Both the position numbers and the translations under genes were made by a program. From Streptomyces thermolilacinus SPC6 (GTDB taxonomy: Bacteria; Actinomycetota; Actinomycetes; Streptomycetales; Streptomycetaceae), in NCBI RefSeq assembly GCF_000478605.2, contig NZ_ASHX02000001.1:6215001-6279000 (forward strand): 64,000 bases of DNA, written 5' to 3'. Below the pieces are notes generated by a model. It was not told the DNA's origin, made no database searches, and was given only the letters and a program-made list of their open reading frames with translations. Below are positions 7,649-17,088 of this stretch, one piece after another; positions within the stretch are counted from its first letter, which is position 1; every line of letters starts with the position of its first letter.

Positions 7649-9040
7649 ATGCCCATCGCGACGGTGAACCCCGCGACCGGCGAGACGCTCAGGACGTTCC
7701 GGCCCCACGGCCCCGACGAGGTCGAGGAGCGGATCGCCGCCGCCGACCGGGCGTTCCGCCACCACCGCACGACCGGCTTCGACGAGCGGGCCGCGCTACT
7801 GCGGCGCGCCGCCGACCTGCTGGAGCAGGACGTCCCCGACATCGCCCGGACCGTCACCACCGAGATGGGCAAGCCCCTGGCCGCCGCCCGCGCCGAGGCC
7901 GCCAAATGCGTGAGGGCCATGCGCTGGTACGCGGCGAACGCCGAGGCGCTCCTCGCCGACGAGGAGCCCGCCGACGGGGACGTACGGGACTCCGGCGCGG
8001 CCGTCGCCCGCGTCCGCTACCGGCCCCTGGGGCCCGTCCTCGCGGTCATGCCGTGGAACTTCCCGCTGTGGCAGGTCGTGCGGTTCGCGGCGCCCGCCCT
8101 GATGGCGGGGAACACCGGTCTGCTCAAGCACGCGTCGAACGTCCCGCAGACCGCCCTCTACCTGGAGGACCTGTTCCGCCGCGCGGGCTACCCGGAGGGT
8201 GTCTTCCAGACCCTCCTGACCGGGTCCGACGCCGTCGAGGGCGTCCTGCGCGACCCGCGCGTGGCCGCGGCGACGCTCACCGGCAGCGAGGGCGCGGGCC
8301 GGTCCGTGGCGGCGGTGGCGGGCGACGAGGTGAAGAAGACCGTCCTCGAACTGGGCGGCAGCGACCCGTACCTGGTGCTGCCCTCCGCGGACATCGAGGG
8401 CGCCGCCGCGACCGCCGTCACCGCCCGCACACAGAACAACGGCCAGTCGTGCATCGCCGCGAAACGGTTCATCGTCCACGCGGACGTGTACGACGACTTC
8501 GTGGAGCGGTTCACCGCCCGGATGGCAGCGCTGCGGGTGGGCGACCCGATGGACGAGTCCACGGACGTCGGCCCGCTGGCCTCCGAAAGGGGCCGCGCCG
8601 ACCTGGAGGAGCTGGTCGAGGACGCCGTGGAGCGCGGCGCCGAGGCGCGCTGCGGCGGCCGCCGGCCGGAGGGCCTGGACCGGGGCTGGTACTACGAGCC
8701 GACCGTGCTGACCGGGGTCACGCCGGAGATGCGGATCCACCGCGAGGAGGCCTTCGGCCCGGTGGCCGCCGTGTACCGGGCCGGTGACCTGGACGAGGCG
8801 CTGGAAATCGCCAACGACTCGCCGTTCGGGCTCAGCTCCAACGTGTGGACGCGCGACGAGTCGGAGATCGAGCGCTGCGCACGCGACCTGGAGGCGGGCG
8901 GCGTGTACGTCAACGGCATGACCGCCTCGCACCCGGCCCTGCCGTTCGGCGGCGTCAAGCGGTCCGGGTACGGGCGGGAGCTGTCGGGCCACGGCATCAA
9001 GGAGTTCTGCAACGCCACCACGGTCTGGCGGGCCGCCTGA
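7649..9040 (+). CDS. NAD(P)-dependent succinate-semialdehyde-type aldehyde dehydrogenase
   Basis: A 463-residue aldehyde dehydrogenase. The oxyanion region reads MPWNFPLWQV, the general base glutamate is E234 in LELGGSDP, and the catalytic cysteine is C268 in NNGQSC. EEAFGPVAAVY and LPFGGVKRSGYGREL follow. The short length and the ...KTVLELGGSDPYLV context match the succinate-semialdehyde dehydrogenase (GabD-like) branch, so it probably oxidises succinate semialdehyde or a similar short semialdehyde to the acid. The ATG follows GAGGAG at 7635-7640. No transaminase partner is nearby, so it appears to be a stand-alone gene. Confidence 0.92.
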   Translation: MPIATVNPATGETLRTFRPHGPDEVEERIAAADRAFRHHRTTGFDERAALLRRAADLLEQDVPDIARTVTTEMGKPLAAARAEAAKCVRAMRWYAANAEALLADEEPADGDVRDSGAAVARVRYRPLGPVLAVMPWNFPLWQVVRFAAPALMAGNTGLLKHASNVPQTALYLEDLFRRAGYPEGVFQTLLTGSDAVEGVLRDPRVAAATLTGSEGAGRSVAAVAGDEVKKTVLELGGSDPYLVLPSADIEGAAATAVTARTQNNGQSCIAAKRFIVHADVYDDFVERFTARMAALRVGDPMDESTDVGPLASERGRADLEELVEDAVERGAEARCGGRRPEGLDRGWYYEPTVLTGVTPEMRIHREEAFGPVAAVYRAGDLDEALEIANDSPFGLSSNVWTRDESEIERCARDLEAGGVYVNGMTASHPALPFGGVKRSGYGRELSGHGIKEFCNATTVWRAA

Positions 9041-9081
9041 CGCGAGCGGCCGCCCGACGCGAGCGACGTGCCCGGGGCGGG

Positions 9082-9105
9082 GCCCGGGACCGGGCGGGCC
9101 CGGGC
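9082..9105. terminator. Possible hairpin between convergent genes
   Basis: GCCCGGG (9082-9088) and CCCGGGC (9099-9105) form a 7-bp stem in the 72-base gap between the aldehyde dehydrogenase and the convergent GST-like gene. The sequence is so GC-rich that alternative pairings exist. Confidence 0.4.
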
Positions 9106-9112
9106 GGCGGGA

Positions 9113-10096
9113 TCAGAGGGGTACGACGACCTCGTCCTGCCGGGGCGGCGAGGGCGGCGTCCCGTCACCGAACGGGCGCCCGCCCAGCTCCTCGCGGTGG
9201 TGCGGCGTCCGCCAGCCCCGCAGGTCCGGGCCGCGCGGCACGATCCGCGTCGGGTTGATGTGCCGGTGCACCACGTAGTAGTGGCGCTTGATGTGGTCGA
9301 AGTCCACCGTGTCGCCGAAGCCGGGAGTCTGGAACAGGTCGCGGGCGTACGCCCACAGCACCCGGTCCTCGGTCAGCTTGTTGCGGTTGCACTTGAAGTG
9401 GCCGTGGTACACGGCGTCGAACCGCACCAGCGTGGTGAACAGCCGCACGTCCGCCTCGGTGATCGTGTCGCCCACCAGGTAGCGCCGGGCCGCCAGGTGC
9501 TCCGACACCTGGTCGAGCCGCGCGAACAGCCGCCCGTACGCCTCCTCGTACGCCTCCTGCGAGGTGGCGAACCCGGCCTCGTAGACGCCGTTGTTGACGT
9601 CCCGGTAGACGCCGTCCATCCGCTCGTCGATCTCGTCGCGCAGGCGCTCCGGGTACAGGTCGGGGGCGCCGGGCCGGTGCAGGCGGGTCCACTCGGTCTC
9701 CAGGTCCAGGGTGATGCGCTGGTAGTCGTTGGTGACCAGCCCGCCGGTCGGCACGTCCACGACCGCGGGGACGCTCACCCCGCCCGGATGGCCCGGCTCC
9801 CGCGCCTCGTACGCCTCCGACAGGAACCGGATGCCCAGCACCGGGTCGCGGCCGTCCGGGTCGAGCGTGAACCGCCAGCTCCGCTCGTCCTGCACCGGGT
9901 CCGCCACGGCCAGCGACAGCGCGTCCTCCAGGCCCAGCAGCCGCCGCACCACCAGGGAGCGGCTCGCCCACGGGCAGGCCCTGCTCACCACCAGCCGGTA
10001 CCGCCCGGCCTCCACCGGCCAGCCGTCCCGCCCGTCCTCGGTGATCCGGTCGGTGAACCGGCTGGTCGCACGCTCGAATCGTCCGTCGTCACTCAT
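9113..10096 (-). CDS. Glutathionyl-hydroquinone reductase-like GST (Ecm4/YqjG family)
   Basis: A 327-residue omega-class-like thiol transferase. The N-terminal thioredoxin-like domain has the family motif CPWA with the catalytic cysteine at 41, then NDYQRITLD. The C-terminal helical domain contains YLVGDTITEADVRLFTTLVRFDAVYHGHFKCN and HYYVVHRHINPTRIVP, characteristic of the Ecm4/YqjG/PcpF group that reduces glutathionyl-hydroquinones. Actinomycetes use mycothiol rather than glutathione, so the physiological thiol is probably different (inference). The ATG at 10096 keeps the conserved start; 18 extra residues are possible upstream. Confidence 0.9.
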   Translation of the reverse strand: MSDDGRFERATSRFTDRITEDGRDGWPVEAGRYRLVVSRACPWASRSLVVRRLLGLEDALSLAVADPVQDERSWRFTLDPDGRDPVLGIRFLSEAYEAREPGHPGGVSVPAVVDVPTGGLVTNDYQRITLDLETEWTRLHRPGAPDLYPERLRDEIDERMDGVYRDVNNGVYEAGFATSQEAYEEAYGRLFARLDQVSEHLAARRYLVGDTITEADVRLFTTLVRFDAVYHGHFKCNRNKLTEDRVLWAYARDLFQTPGFGDTVDFDHIKRHYYVVHRHINPTRIVPRGPDLRGWRTPHHREELGGRPFGDGTPPSPPRQDEVVVPL

Positions 10097-10162
10097 GCGC
10101 GCCCGAGTACCCGCCCGGCCCCACCCGATGCCGCCCACCCCACGCGCCACCCCACCCCCGCC

Positions 10163-11005
10163 TCACCCCATGGGGCCCAGCGTCCCCACCGCCCCCAGCG
10201 GCCCCGGGCGTCCCGTCGGGCGGTGCTCGCCGGGGTGGAACGGCAGGATCAGCAGCCGCGCCCGGGGCGCCGCCATCGGCTGTGCCGCGCACACGGTGAT
10301 CCACCCGGGCCCGTGCTCCGCGTGACGCACCGGCCGGTCGCCGCCGTCGGGGTGGACGTACGCCCCGGCCGACTCGTACACGCGGGCCGCCGCCGGATCG
10401 TCCAGGACCTCCTTCTCGATGCCGCACAGCGTCGGGTCCTCCGGGTCCGCCGCGAGGGCGGCCCGCAGCTGCGGCAGCACCAGCGGGGCCCACGCCGTCT
10501 CCCAGTGCCGCAGCACCGACCGCGCCTCCGGCTCCACCGTCATCCAGCGCATCACGTTCGACGGCACGCGGCGGTCCGGGAACAGCGCGGCGAACGGCTC
10601 GTTGTACGCCAGCGTGTTCCACGAGCGGTCGCTGACGTACGCCATGTGGGAGATCCCGTCCAGCGCGAGCCGCCACGTCCCCGGCACCGCCTCCCCGGCC
10701 CGCTCGTGCAGCGGGTGCGGCGGGTCCTGCCCGAGCGCGTACCGCCACAGCGCCACCCACTCCTGCTCGTTCATGCCGAGCAGCCGCGCCACGTCCTCCA
10801 GCAGGTCCACCGGTGGGTTCGGGTAGCGGCCCGACTCCAGGCGGCCGTACGTGTCGGGCGCCCGGTGCAGCAGCTGGTCGATCTGCGCCTGCGACAGGCC
10901 CGGCGCGCGCCGGCCCTGCCGGGTCGGGCGGGACAGCCCGTGGCTCTCCGGCGCGATCAGGGCACGGCGCTCCCTCAGCAGGTAGCGCAGGGCGACCTTG
11001 TCCAT
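10163..11005 (-). CDS. XRE-family regulator with MmyB-like ligand domain
   Basis: A 280-residue regulator. An N-terminal helix-turn-helix (about residues 10-75: LSQAQIDQLL, YGRLESGRYPNPPVDLLEDVARLLGM) is followed by a domain of about 170 residues with the pattern of the MmyB ligand-binding family (ISHMAYVSDRSWNTLAYNEPFAALFPD, NVMRWM, HWETAW). These are very numerous in Streptomyces and their ligands are mostly unknown. The ATG at 11005 follows GGGAGGGACC. It is divergent from a LuxR-type regulator with 190 bases between them, so the two may cross-regulate (inference). Confidence 0.9.
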   Translation of the reverse strand: MDKVALRYLLRERRALIAPESHGLSRPTRQGRRAPGLSQAQIDQLLHRAPDTYGRLESGRYPNPPVDLLEDVARLLGMNEQEWVALWRYALGQDPPHPLHERAGEAVPGTWRLALDGISHMAYVSDRSWNTLAYNEPFAALFPDRRVPSNVMRWMTVEPEARSVLRHWETAWAPLVLPQLRAALAADPEDPTLCGIEKEVLDDPAAARVYESAGAYVHPDGGDRPVRHAEHGPGWITVCAAQPMAAPRARLLILPFHPGEHRPTGRPGPLGAVGTLGPMG

Positions 11006-11195
11006 GACGGTCCCTCCCCCAGAGGGACGGCCTGCCGCGGGTGGTCGGCCCGCAGGTGGCCGTCGCGGTGTAACGGTGGCGCGGGCAGAGAGCAGCCGCA
11101 CCGGTACGCTGGCCCACCGTGCGCCGACGATCAAGTGCCCGCGGGGTGCGTACCTGCGCACGGCGTACACACGCAGTCGCGAACAGGGGCGGGAG

Positions 11196-12248
11196 ATGAC
11201 CGGAAGGGACGGCTCGGTGCGGCCGGGGGACCCCCTGTCGGGCGCGGCGCGAGCGCTGTACGCCCGCATCACCCGCGGCGAGCCCGTCGGGCCCGACGAC
11301 ACCGGCGCGCTCGGCGAACTCGTGGCCTGGCGGCTCGTCAACGTGGACCCCGACCGGCCCGCGCCGCCCGTCGCCCTCGACCCGCAGGAGGCGGGACGCC
11401 GCCGGCTGGACGACGAGCTGCGCGACCTCGCCGCACGCGCAGCCCGGATCGCCGCCATCCCCGACGTCAGCGACGAGCTGGGCCTCCACTTCGAACGCGC
11501 CAAGTGGCGCTCCGGCTCCGGCAGCGAGTTCCTGGCCGGCCGGGAACAGATCACCGCCCGGATCGCGGAGGCCGTCGACCGCGCCGAGAGCGAGGTCCTC
11601 ACCGCCCAGCCCTGGGGACCGGCCTGCGAGGAGTTCCTCGGCGAGATCACCGACCGGGACTCCCGCGCCCTGGCCCGCGGCGTGCGGCTGCGCACCCTGT
11701 TGGGGGACGGGGTGCGCGACGACGCGGCGGCCCGCGCGTGGGCGACCGTCATGTCCGCGCGGGGCACCCGGTTCCGTACGCTGCTCGCGCCGTTCCAGCG
11801 GTGTGTCGTCGTGGACCGCCGCCAGGCGTTCATCTCCGACCACGTCGTCGGCGGTGACCCCGACCAGACCGCGTGGCATGTGCGGGACCGGGCGTTCGTG
11901 GCGTTCGTCGCCGAGGGCTTCGAGGACGCCTGGCGCCGCGCCGACATCTGGTACGGCGACCCGCGTCGCGCCGTGCCCACGGAGGAGGAGGGGGAGTTGA
12001 CGGAGCGTCAGCGGGAGATCCTCATCGACACGGCCGCCGGTGTGGACCAGCGCATCACCGCCCGCCGCCTCGGCATCGGGCTGCGCACGCTCACCAAGGA
12101 GCTCGGGCGGCTGCGTGCACGCTGGGGCGCGCCCACCCTCGCCGCGCTCGCCTACCAGTGGGCCCTCTCCCCGGAACGGCTGCGGACCACCGGCCCCGCG
12201 GACGGCACCGGCCCCGAGGGCACCGGGGGCGAGGAAATCCGCGGCTGA
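11196..12248 (+). CDS. LuxR-type helix-turn-helix regulator (TrmB/PLD-like middle domain)
   Basis: A 350-residue protein of a Streptomyces-abundant solo regulator class. The N-terminal part looks helical (DPQEAGRRRLDDELRDLAARAARI). The middle has REQITARIAEAVDRAESEVLTAQPW and FQRCVVVDRRQAFISD, like TrmB-type effector domains with a phospholipase-D-like fold. The C-terminus is a LuxR-like HTH (ELTERQREILIDTAAG...QRITARRLGIGLRTLTKELGRL). No receiver domain is seen. The ATG at 11196 is preceded closely by GGGGCGGGAG; an earlier in-frame ATG at 10998 lies inside the neighbouring gene and is unlikely. Confidence 0.85.
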   Translation: MTGRDGSVRPGDPLSGAARALYARITRGEPVGPDDTGALGELVAWRLVNVDPDRPAPPVALDPQEAGRRRLDDELRDLAARAARIAAIPDVSDELGLHFERAKWRSGSGSEFLAGREQITARIAEAVDRAESEVLTAQPWGPACEEFLGEITDRDSRALARGVRLRTLLGDGVRDDAAARAWATVMSARGTRFRTLLAPFQRCVVVDRRQAFISDHVVGGDPDQTAWHVRDRAFVAFVAEGFEDAWRRADIWYGDPRRAVPTEEEGELTERQREILIDTAAGVDQRITARRLGIGLRTLTKELGRLRARWGAPTLAALAYQWALSPERLRTTGPADGTGPEGTGGEEIRG

Positions 12249-12563
12249 GGTGCCCGCTCCGGTTTTCCACTGAAAAAGCATCAGGGGAAAAACGCGACGG
12301 GACTGTTGCATCCTGAAGGAGGTCGGGAGGTCAACCGGCCCTTCGAGGAGCGCCGTTACTCCGCGAAGCCGCTGTTACGGGGGACGTTATCCGCGCCTCA
12401 TGCCAGAACCGGGCAGCGCAGGGCACGGGCAGCGTGTCCTGCCGGGCATCGCGCGGATACCGCAAGGTCACTGCCAGGGCCTTGTCGGACGCAAAGCCGA
12501 GCCTTCGGTACGTCCCCCGTGATACGGCACCTCCCGCCCCCGTCCCGTGACCGGAGGACCGCC
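12249..12563. other. Intergenic gap of 315 bases without a recognisable gene
   Basis: The gap lies between the convergent LuxR-type regulator and the PHP gene. It starts with an unusually AT-rich stretch (GGTTTTCCACTGAAAAAGC near 12255), and then has coding-like but uninterpretable sequence. No open frame looks like a protein, and no clear terminator stem was found. Confidence 0.4.
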
Positions 12564-13625
12564 TCAGCGTGGCGCCTCACGCGTCCGCGTCCAGATCAGC
12601 AGATCGTCCGCCGACCAGGTGTTCACCACCCGCTCCGGCGGGACACCGCACTCCTCGGCCCGCGCGCAGCCGAGGATCTGCCAGTCGAGCTGGCCCGGCG
12701 CGTGGGCGTCCGTGTCGATCGCGAAGTACACCCCTGCCGCCACCGCCCGCCGCAGCAGTCGGCGCGGCGGGTCCAGCCGCTCCGGTCGGCTGTTGATCTC
12801 CACCGCCGTGCCCGAGTCGGCGCAGGCCGCGAACACCTGCTCCGCGTCGAACTGCGACTCCGGGCGCTTGCCCGACACCAGCCGTCCGGTGCAGTGCCCC
12901 AACACGTCCACCAGCGGGTTCGTCACGGCCTTCACCATGCGCCGGGTCATCGCCGGGGCGTCCATCCGCAGCTTGGAGTGGACCGACGCCACCACCACGT
13001 CCAGCCGGTCCAGCAGCTCCGGCTCCTGGTCCAGCGACCCGTCGAGGAGGATGTCGCACTCGATGCCCGTCAGCAGCCGGAAGGGCGCCCACCGCTCGTT
13101 CAGCTCCGCCACCACGTCGAGCTGCTCCCGCAGCCGTTCGGCCGACAGGCCGCGCGCCACCGTCAGGCGCGGCGAGTGGTCCGTCAGCACCGCCCACTCG
13201 TGGCCCAGCTCCGCCGCCGTCCGGCCCATCTCCTCGATGGGGCTGCCGCCGTCCGACCAGTCGGAGTGCAGATGGCAGTCACCGCGCAGCAGCGCCCGCA
13301 GCGCCGACCCCGCCCCGGTCGCCGGCCGGTCCGCCTCGTCCTCGAGCCTGCGCAGATACGCCGGTACGTCCCCGGCCAGCGCCTCCCGCGCCACCTGCGC
13401 CGTCTTCGGGCCCACGCCCCGCAGCCGCTCCAGGGTCCCCGTCCTGGCCCGGGCCGCGACCTCCTCCCGGTCCAGGGCGGCCAGCGCCGCCGCGGCCGTA
13501 CGGAACGCCTTCACCCGGTACGACGGCGCCAAGGCCCGCTCCAGCAGGAACGCGATCCGCTCCAGCGCCTCCACCGGATCGCCCCCGCCCCCGGCCTGCT
13601 CCTCGTGCCCGTTGCCGCCGCTCAC
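12564..13625 (-). CDS. PHP-domain metal-dependent hydrolase with N-terminal HhH
   Basis: A 353-residue protein. An N-terminal helical part with a helix-hairpin-helix (LERLRGVGPKTAQVA, about 66-80) precedes a PHP phosphoesterase domain with metal-binding motifs HLHSDWSDGG (H118, H120), TDHS (H150), GIECDIL, HSK, HCTGR and TDAHAP. This is the C-terminal half of family-X DNA polymerases without the polymerase domain; such free-standing proteins are annotated as PHP-domain histidinol-phosphatase or YcdX-like. The GTG at 13625 follows GAGGGC. It lies 53 bases after the SpoIIE phosphatase and may be cotranscribed. Substrate unknown. Confidence 0.9.
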   Translation of the reverse strand: MSGGNGHEEQAGGGGDPVEALERIAFLLERALAPSYRVKAFRTAAAALAALDREEVAARARTGTLERLRGVGPKTAQVAREALAGDVPAYLRRLEDEADRPATGAGSALRALLRGDCHLHSDWSDGGSPIEEMGRTAAELGHEWAVLTDHSPRLTVARGLSAERLREQLDVVAELNERWAPFRLLTGIECDILLDGSLDQEPELLDRLDVVVASVHSKLRMDAPAMTRRMVKAVTNPLVDVLGHCTGRLVSGKRPESQFDAEQVFAACADSGTAVEINSRPERLDPPRRLLRRAVAAGVYFAIDTDAHAPGQLDWQILGCARAEECGVPPERVVNTWSADDLLIWTRTREAPR

Positions 13626-13678
13626 AGCGCCCTCACCGCCCGCGTCTCCGCCCACGCCCTCACCGCCCGCGCCGCCGC

Positions 13679-15760
13679 TCACGCCCGTGCCGCCGGGCCG
13701 ATCTCGCACCACACGGCCTTGCCCTCGCCGCGCGGCTCCACGCCCCACCGCGCCGCCAGCGCGTCCAGCAGCAGCAGTCCCCGGCCCGACGTGGCCGCCT
13801 CGCCCGGCGTACGGCGCCGGGGCCACGCGCTGGACCGGTCCTGCACCGCGAGCCGAACCCGCCGCACCGGCTCCGGCAGCACCTCCAGCGTCAGCACCGC
13901 CCCGCCCTCCGTGTGGAGCAGCACGTTGCCCAGCAGCTCCCCGGTGAGCAGCTCCGCGTCGTCCGCGTACTCCCGCATGCCCCAGTCGCGCAGCGCCCGC
14001 CGCACCACCGCCCGCGCCTCCGACAGGCCCTCGGGGTCCGCCTGGTGGATGTACTGATGGATGCGCGGCGCCCGGGTGGTGCCCGGGTCCGGGCTGCGCC
14101 GCAGCACCAGCAGCGCAACGTCGTCGCCCGCGCCCCACCGCTCCCAGAACCGCTCCGACAGGTGGTCGGCCAGCGCCTCCGCGCCCGGCGGGCCCGCCGC
14201 GATGGCCTCCGCCAGCGCCTCCACGCCCTGCCCGATGTCGGCACCCGGCTCCTCCACGAGGCCGTCCGTGCACATCACCAGCGTCTCGCCGGGCACCAGG
14301 TCCAGGCGCGTCTCCGGGTACTCCTCGTCCTCGAACACGGAGGCGATGCCCAGCGGCAGCCCGCCCTGGAGCTTCGGCAGCCCGACCCGGCCGTCCGTGT
14401 GCCGGATCAGCGGCCCCAGGTGCCCCGCCCGTACCGCCCGTGCCGTGCCGGTGCCCAGGTCCACCTGGGCGTACGTGCACGTCGCGAACCGTTCCGTGTC
14501 CAGCTCGGCCAGGAAGCGCGACGCCCGGGCCAGCACCGTCGACGGGGCGTGGCCCTCGCCCGCGTACGCGCGCAGGGCGATGCGCAGCTGCCCCATGATC
14601 GCGGCGGCGTGCGTGTCATGGCCCTGCACATCACCGACGACGATCCCGACGCGGCCCTTCGGCAGCGGGATCACGTCGTACCAGTCGCCGCCCACCTGAC
14701 GGCCGCTCCACGCCGAGTGGTAGCGCACGGCGATCTCGCCGCCTTCGATCTCCGGGATGCGGCGCGGCAGCATCGTCGCCTGGAGACCGGTGGCGAGCTC
14801 GCGTTCCTCGTCGAAGAGGATCGCCCGCTGGAGTGACTGGGCGACGATCGCGGCGAGGCCCAGCGCGAGGTTCCGCTCGTCCGCGCTGAACGTCGTGTGC
14901 TGCCGGTAGAACAGCACCATGCCGCCCAGCGTCCGCGCCTGCGCGACCAGCGGCAGATAGGCCGCCGCCCGGAAGGGCAGGCGGCCCGCCAGCGGCGCGA
15001 GCAGCGGATAGCCCTTGATCAGCTCCTGGAACGAGCTGGTGAACAGCGGCCGCCCGCTGATCACCACCTCGTGCAGCGGGAGGCCGCTCTCCAGCCGCCG
15101 CACCCGCATGCCGTCCAGCACGTCCAGCGACTCGCCGCTCAGCGCGATGATGTGCAGCGAACCGCTCTCCACCAGGCCCAGCGCCAGCCCGTCCGCGCCG
15201 AGCCGGGCGAGACCGCCGGGACCGGTCAGGGCCGCCGTCACGTCGTCCACGGTGACCGCCCGCGACAGGGCCCGCGTCGAACGCTCCACCATGTCGGTCT
15301 GGCGCCTCCGGCGCCGCTCCAGCTCCTGGACGAACTCCGAGTGGGTCACCTCGGACGTCGCGTCGCGCACGATGCCCACGATCCGGTGCGCCCGGCCGCC
15401 CCGGTCCCGCAGGATGCGCGCCTGCACATGCGTCCACTGCTCGGAGCCGTCGTCCCGGTCGAGCCGGAAACGCGCCGCGTAGGAGGACCGGCCGCTGGTC
15501 AGCGCGTCCTTCACCACGCCGTCCAGCCGCTCCCGCTCCGCCTGGTCCAGGCGCTTCACCAGCGTCGGCGGACGCCCGTCGAACGTCGCCGGGTCCTGCC
15601 CGAAGACCAGTAGCCCCGCCGGATCGACATCGATCGTGCCGGAGTCGAGGTCCCAGTCGAAGCTGCCCGTGCGGTTCATGGCGAGCCGCTCGGTCGGCCC
15701 GATCTCTCCGCCGTGCTCCCGCTCGGCGCCGAGCGCCCGGTTGTCCGTCATCTCCCTCAT
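13679..15760 (-). CDS. PAS-GAF-SpoIIE phosphatase with C-terminal ATPase domain
   Basis: A 693-residue signalling protein. The order is a PAS domain (about 35-145, NRTGSFDWDLDSGTIDVDPAGLLVFG), a GAF domain (about 165-325), a PP2C/SpoIIE phosphatase (about 345-560: GGDWYDVIPL, VGDVQGHD, RAGHLGPLI, CTDGLVEEPG, GDDVALLVLR), and a HATPase_c anti-sigma-like domain (about 580-690: ELLGNVLLHTEGG, GRGLLLLDALAARWG). Such proteins dephosphorylate or bind anti-sigma antagonists in partner-switching circuits. No sigma-B-type gene is adjacent. ATG at 15760; a second ATG three codons on (15751) has a GAGGGAG just before it and is an equally good start. Confidence 0.9.
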   Translation of the reverse strand: MREMTDNRALGAEREHGGEIGPTERLAMNRTGSFDWDLDSGTIDVDPAGLLVFGQDPATFDGRPPTLVKRLDQAERERLDGVVKDALTSGRSSYAARFRLDRDDGSEQWTHVQARILRDRGGRAHRIVGIVRDATSEVTHSEFVQELERRRRRQTDMVERSTRALSRAVTVDDVTAALTGPGGLARLGADGLALGLVESGSLHIIALSGESLDVLDGMRVRRLESGLPLHEVVISGRPLFTSSFQELIKGYPLLAPLAGRLPFRAAAYLPLVAQARTLGGMVLFYRQHTTFSADERNLALGLAAIVAQSLQRAILFDEERELATGLQATMLPRRIPEIEGGEIAVRYHSAWSGRQVGGDWYDVIPLPKGRVGIVVGDVQGHDTHAAAIMGQLRIALRAYAGEGHAPSTVLARASRFLAELDTERFATCTYAQVDLGTGTARAVRAGHLGPLIRHTDGRVGLPKLQGGLPLGIASVFEDEEYPETRLDLVPGETLVMCTDGLVEEPGADIGQGVEALAEAIAAGPPGAEALADHLSERFWERWGAGDDVALLVLRRSPDPGTTRAPRIHQYIHQADPEGLSEARAVVRRALRDWGMREYADDAELLTGELLGNVLLHTEGGAVLTLEVLPEPVRRVRLAVQDRSSAWPRRRTPGEAATSGRGLLLLDALAARWGVEPRGEGKAVWCEIGPAARA

Positions 15761-15932
15761 TGTCGAGCCCGCCGACGGCGAACGCCAAGGTGTCGGCGCC
15801 GTCCGCCCGGCCGACCGGGTGGCGGACACATGCCACCCGGTCTGGCACCCTTACCCGGGCGACATGGTCGTCCGGGTGCCGCGGGGCGGCGCCCGGCGAG
15901 GACGACGGACCGGAAGGGGAAGTGGGGCAGCG

Positions 15933-16997
15933 GTGGTGGCGGGGCGGGAGCAGGAGATCTCCGACGAATACCTGGAGGGCTACGCGGAGCTCCTCACGGA
16001 GGTCGCGGCCACCGGCAGGCGGCTCACCCGCGACGAACTGCAGGCCCGCCGCGCCCTCGGCGAACGCGCCGCCAAGGACGGCCACGGACTGCGCGCCCTG
16101 GTCGTCGCGCACCTGGCCGCCACCCGCGCCGGCTGGCCCGGCGACCACGCCACCGACTCGGTGCTGGCCGCCGTGCAGCAGGCCGTGGACGCGTTCGCCG
16201 CCGGTTACGAGCAGGCGCAGCGGCTGGCCGTGCGCCGCGAGGAGGCCGCGCGGCGCGAGTTCATCGACGACCTGCTGTACGGGCGCAGCGACCTGGGCCG
16301 CCTCGCCGAGCGCGCCGAGCGGTTCGGGCTGCGCCTCGCCCGCGCCCACGCCGTCGCCGTGGCGGACGCCCCCACCGCGTACGACGAGACGGAACCGGTG
16401 TCGCGGCAGGTCGAGCAGGCGCTCCTCGGCCGGTTCGGGGACCGGCGCATCCTGTTCACCACCAAGGACGGCAGGCTCGTGTGCGTGGCGCCCGGCGACC
16501 AGGACGACGTGCTGGCGTTCTTCGCCAAGCAGGCGTACGCCGCGACCGACGGCGGCCGGGTCGCCATCGGCCGCCCGCACCCGGGCCCGGGCGGCGTCGT
16601 CCACTCGTACGAGGAGGCACTCAACGCGCTGGACCTCGCCGAGCGGATGAACCTGGACGAGCCGCTGCTGCGCGCCGCCGACCTGCTGGTCTTCCCCGTC
16701 CTGACCCGTGACCGGCAGGCCATGGCGGACCTGGTGCGCAGCACCCTCGGCCCGCTGGAGCAGGCCCGCGGCGGCGCCCGGCCGCTGCTGGACACGCTGA
16801 CCGCGTACTTCGACTCGGGGTGCAACGCCGCCGAGGCCGCGCGGCGGCTCAGCCTGAGCGTGCGGGCCCTCACGTACCGGCTGGAGCGCGTCCACCGGCT
16901 CACCGGCGCCGATCCGGCCGACCCGATGCACCGCTACACCCTCCAGACGGCCGTGATCGGCGCCCGGCTGCTGGACTGGCCGGGACGCGAGCTGTGA
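15933..16997 (+). CDS. PucR/CdaR-type transcriptional regulator
   Basis: A 354-residue regulator. The N-terminal part is a helical RsbRD-like region (DEYLEGYAELLTEVAATGRRLTRDEL). The middle resembles a degenerate GGDEF-like CdaR domain, and the C-terminus is the PucR HTH_30 (LLDTLTAYFDSGCNAAEAARRLSLSVRALTYRLERVHRLTG). I use the GTG at 15933, or the GTG next to it at 15936, because GGAAGGGGAAG precedes both; the ATG at 15864 has no ribosome binding site. It lies upstream of the LacI gene with an operator just after its stop codon. Confidence 0.85.
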   Translation: MVAGREQEISDEYLEGYAELLTEVAATGRRLTRDELQARRALGERAAKDGHGLRALVVAHLAATRAGWPGDHATDSVLAAVQQAVDAFAAGYEQAQRLAVRREEAARREFIDDLLYGRSDLGRLAERAERFGLRLARAHAVAVADAPTAYDETEPVSRQVEQALLGRFGDRRILFTTKDGRLVCVAPGDQDDVLAFFAKQAYAATDGGRVAIGRPHPGPGGVVHSYEEALNALDLAERMNLDEPLLRAADLLVFPVLTRDRQAMADLVRSTLGPLEQARGGARPLLDTLTAYFDSGCNAAEAARRLSLSVRALTYRLERVHRLTGADPADPMHRYTLQTAVIGARLLDWPGREL

Positions 16998-17010
16998 CCC
17001 GACACGGGGC

Positions 17011-17026
17011 GTCGAAGCGCTTCGAC
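17011..17026. promoter_or_regulatory. LacI-family operator, perfect 16-bp palindrome (site 1)
   Basis: GTCGAAGCGCTTCGAC is perfectly palindromic with the central CG step typical of LacI operators. It lies 114-129 bases upstream of the LacI start. The same core occurs at 17089, 29619 and 29789 and was not noticed elsewhere in the window, which supports autoregulation and a local regulon. Confidence 0.8.
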
Positions 17027-17088
17027 GCCGTCCCCCGCCGCATCTCTGGACACCCGGCAGGCGCCGCTCTAATGTCGAAGACAACCGA

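Noticed and set aside
12564..13625. Family-X DNA polymerase
   Set aside because: Only the helix-hairpin-helix and PHP parts are present; the polymerase palm/fingers domain is missing.
17073..17083. A fifth LacI operator
   Set aside because: TGTCGAAGACA has only the GTCGAAG half and lacks the central CGCTTC, so it was left as a half-site at most.
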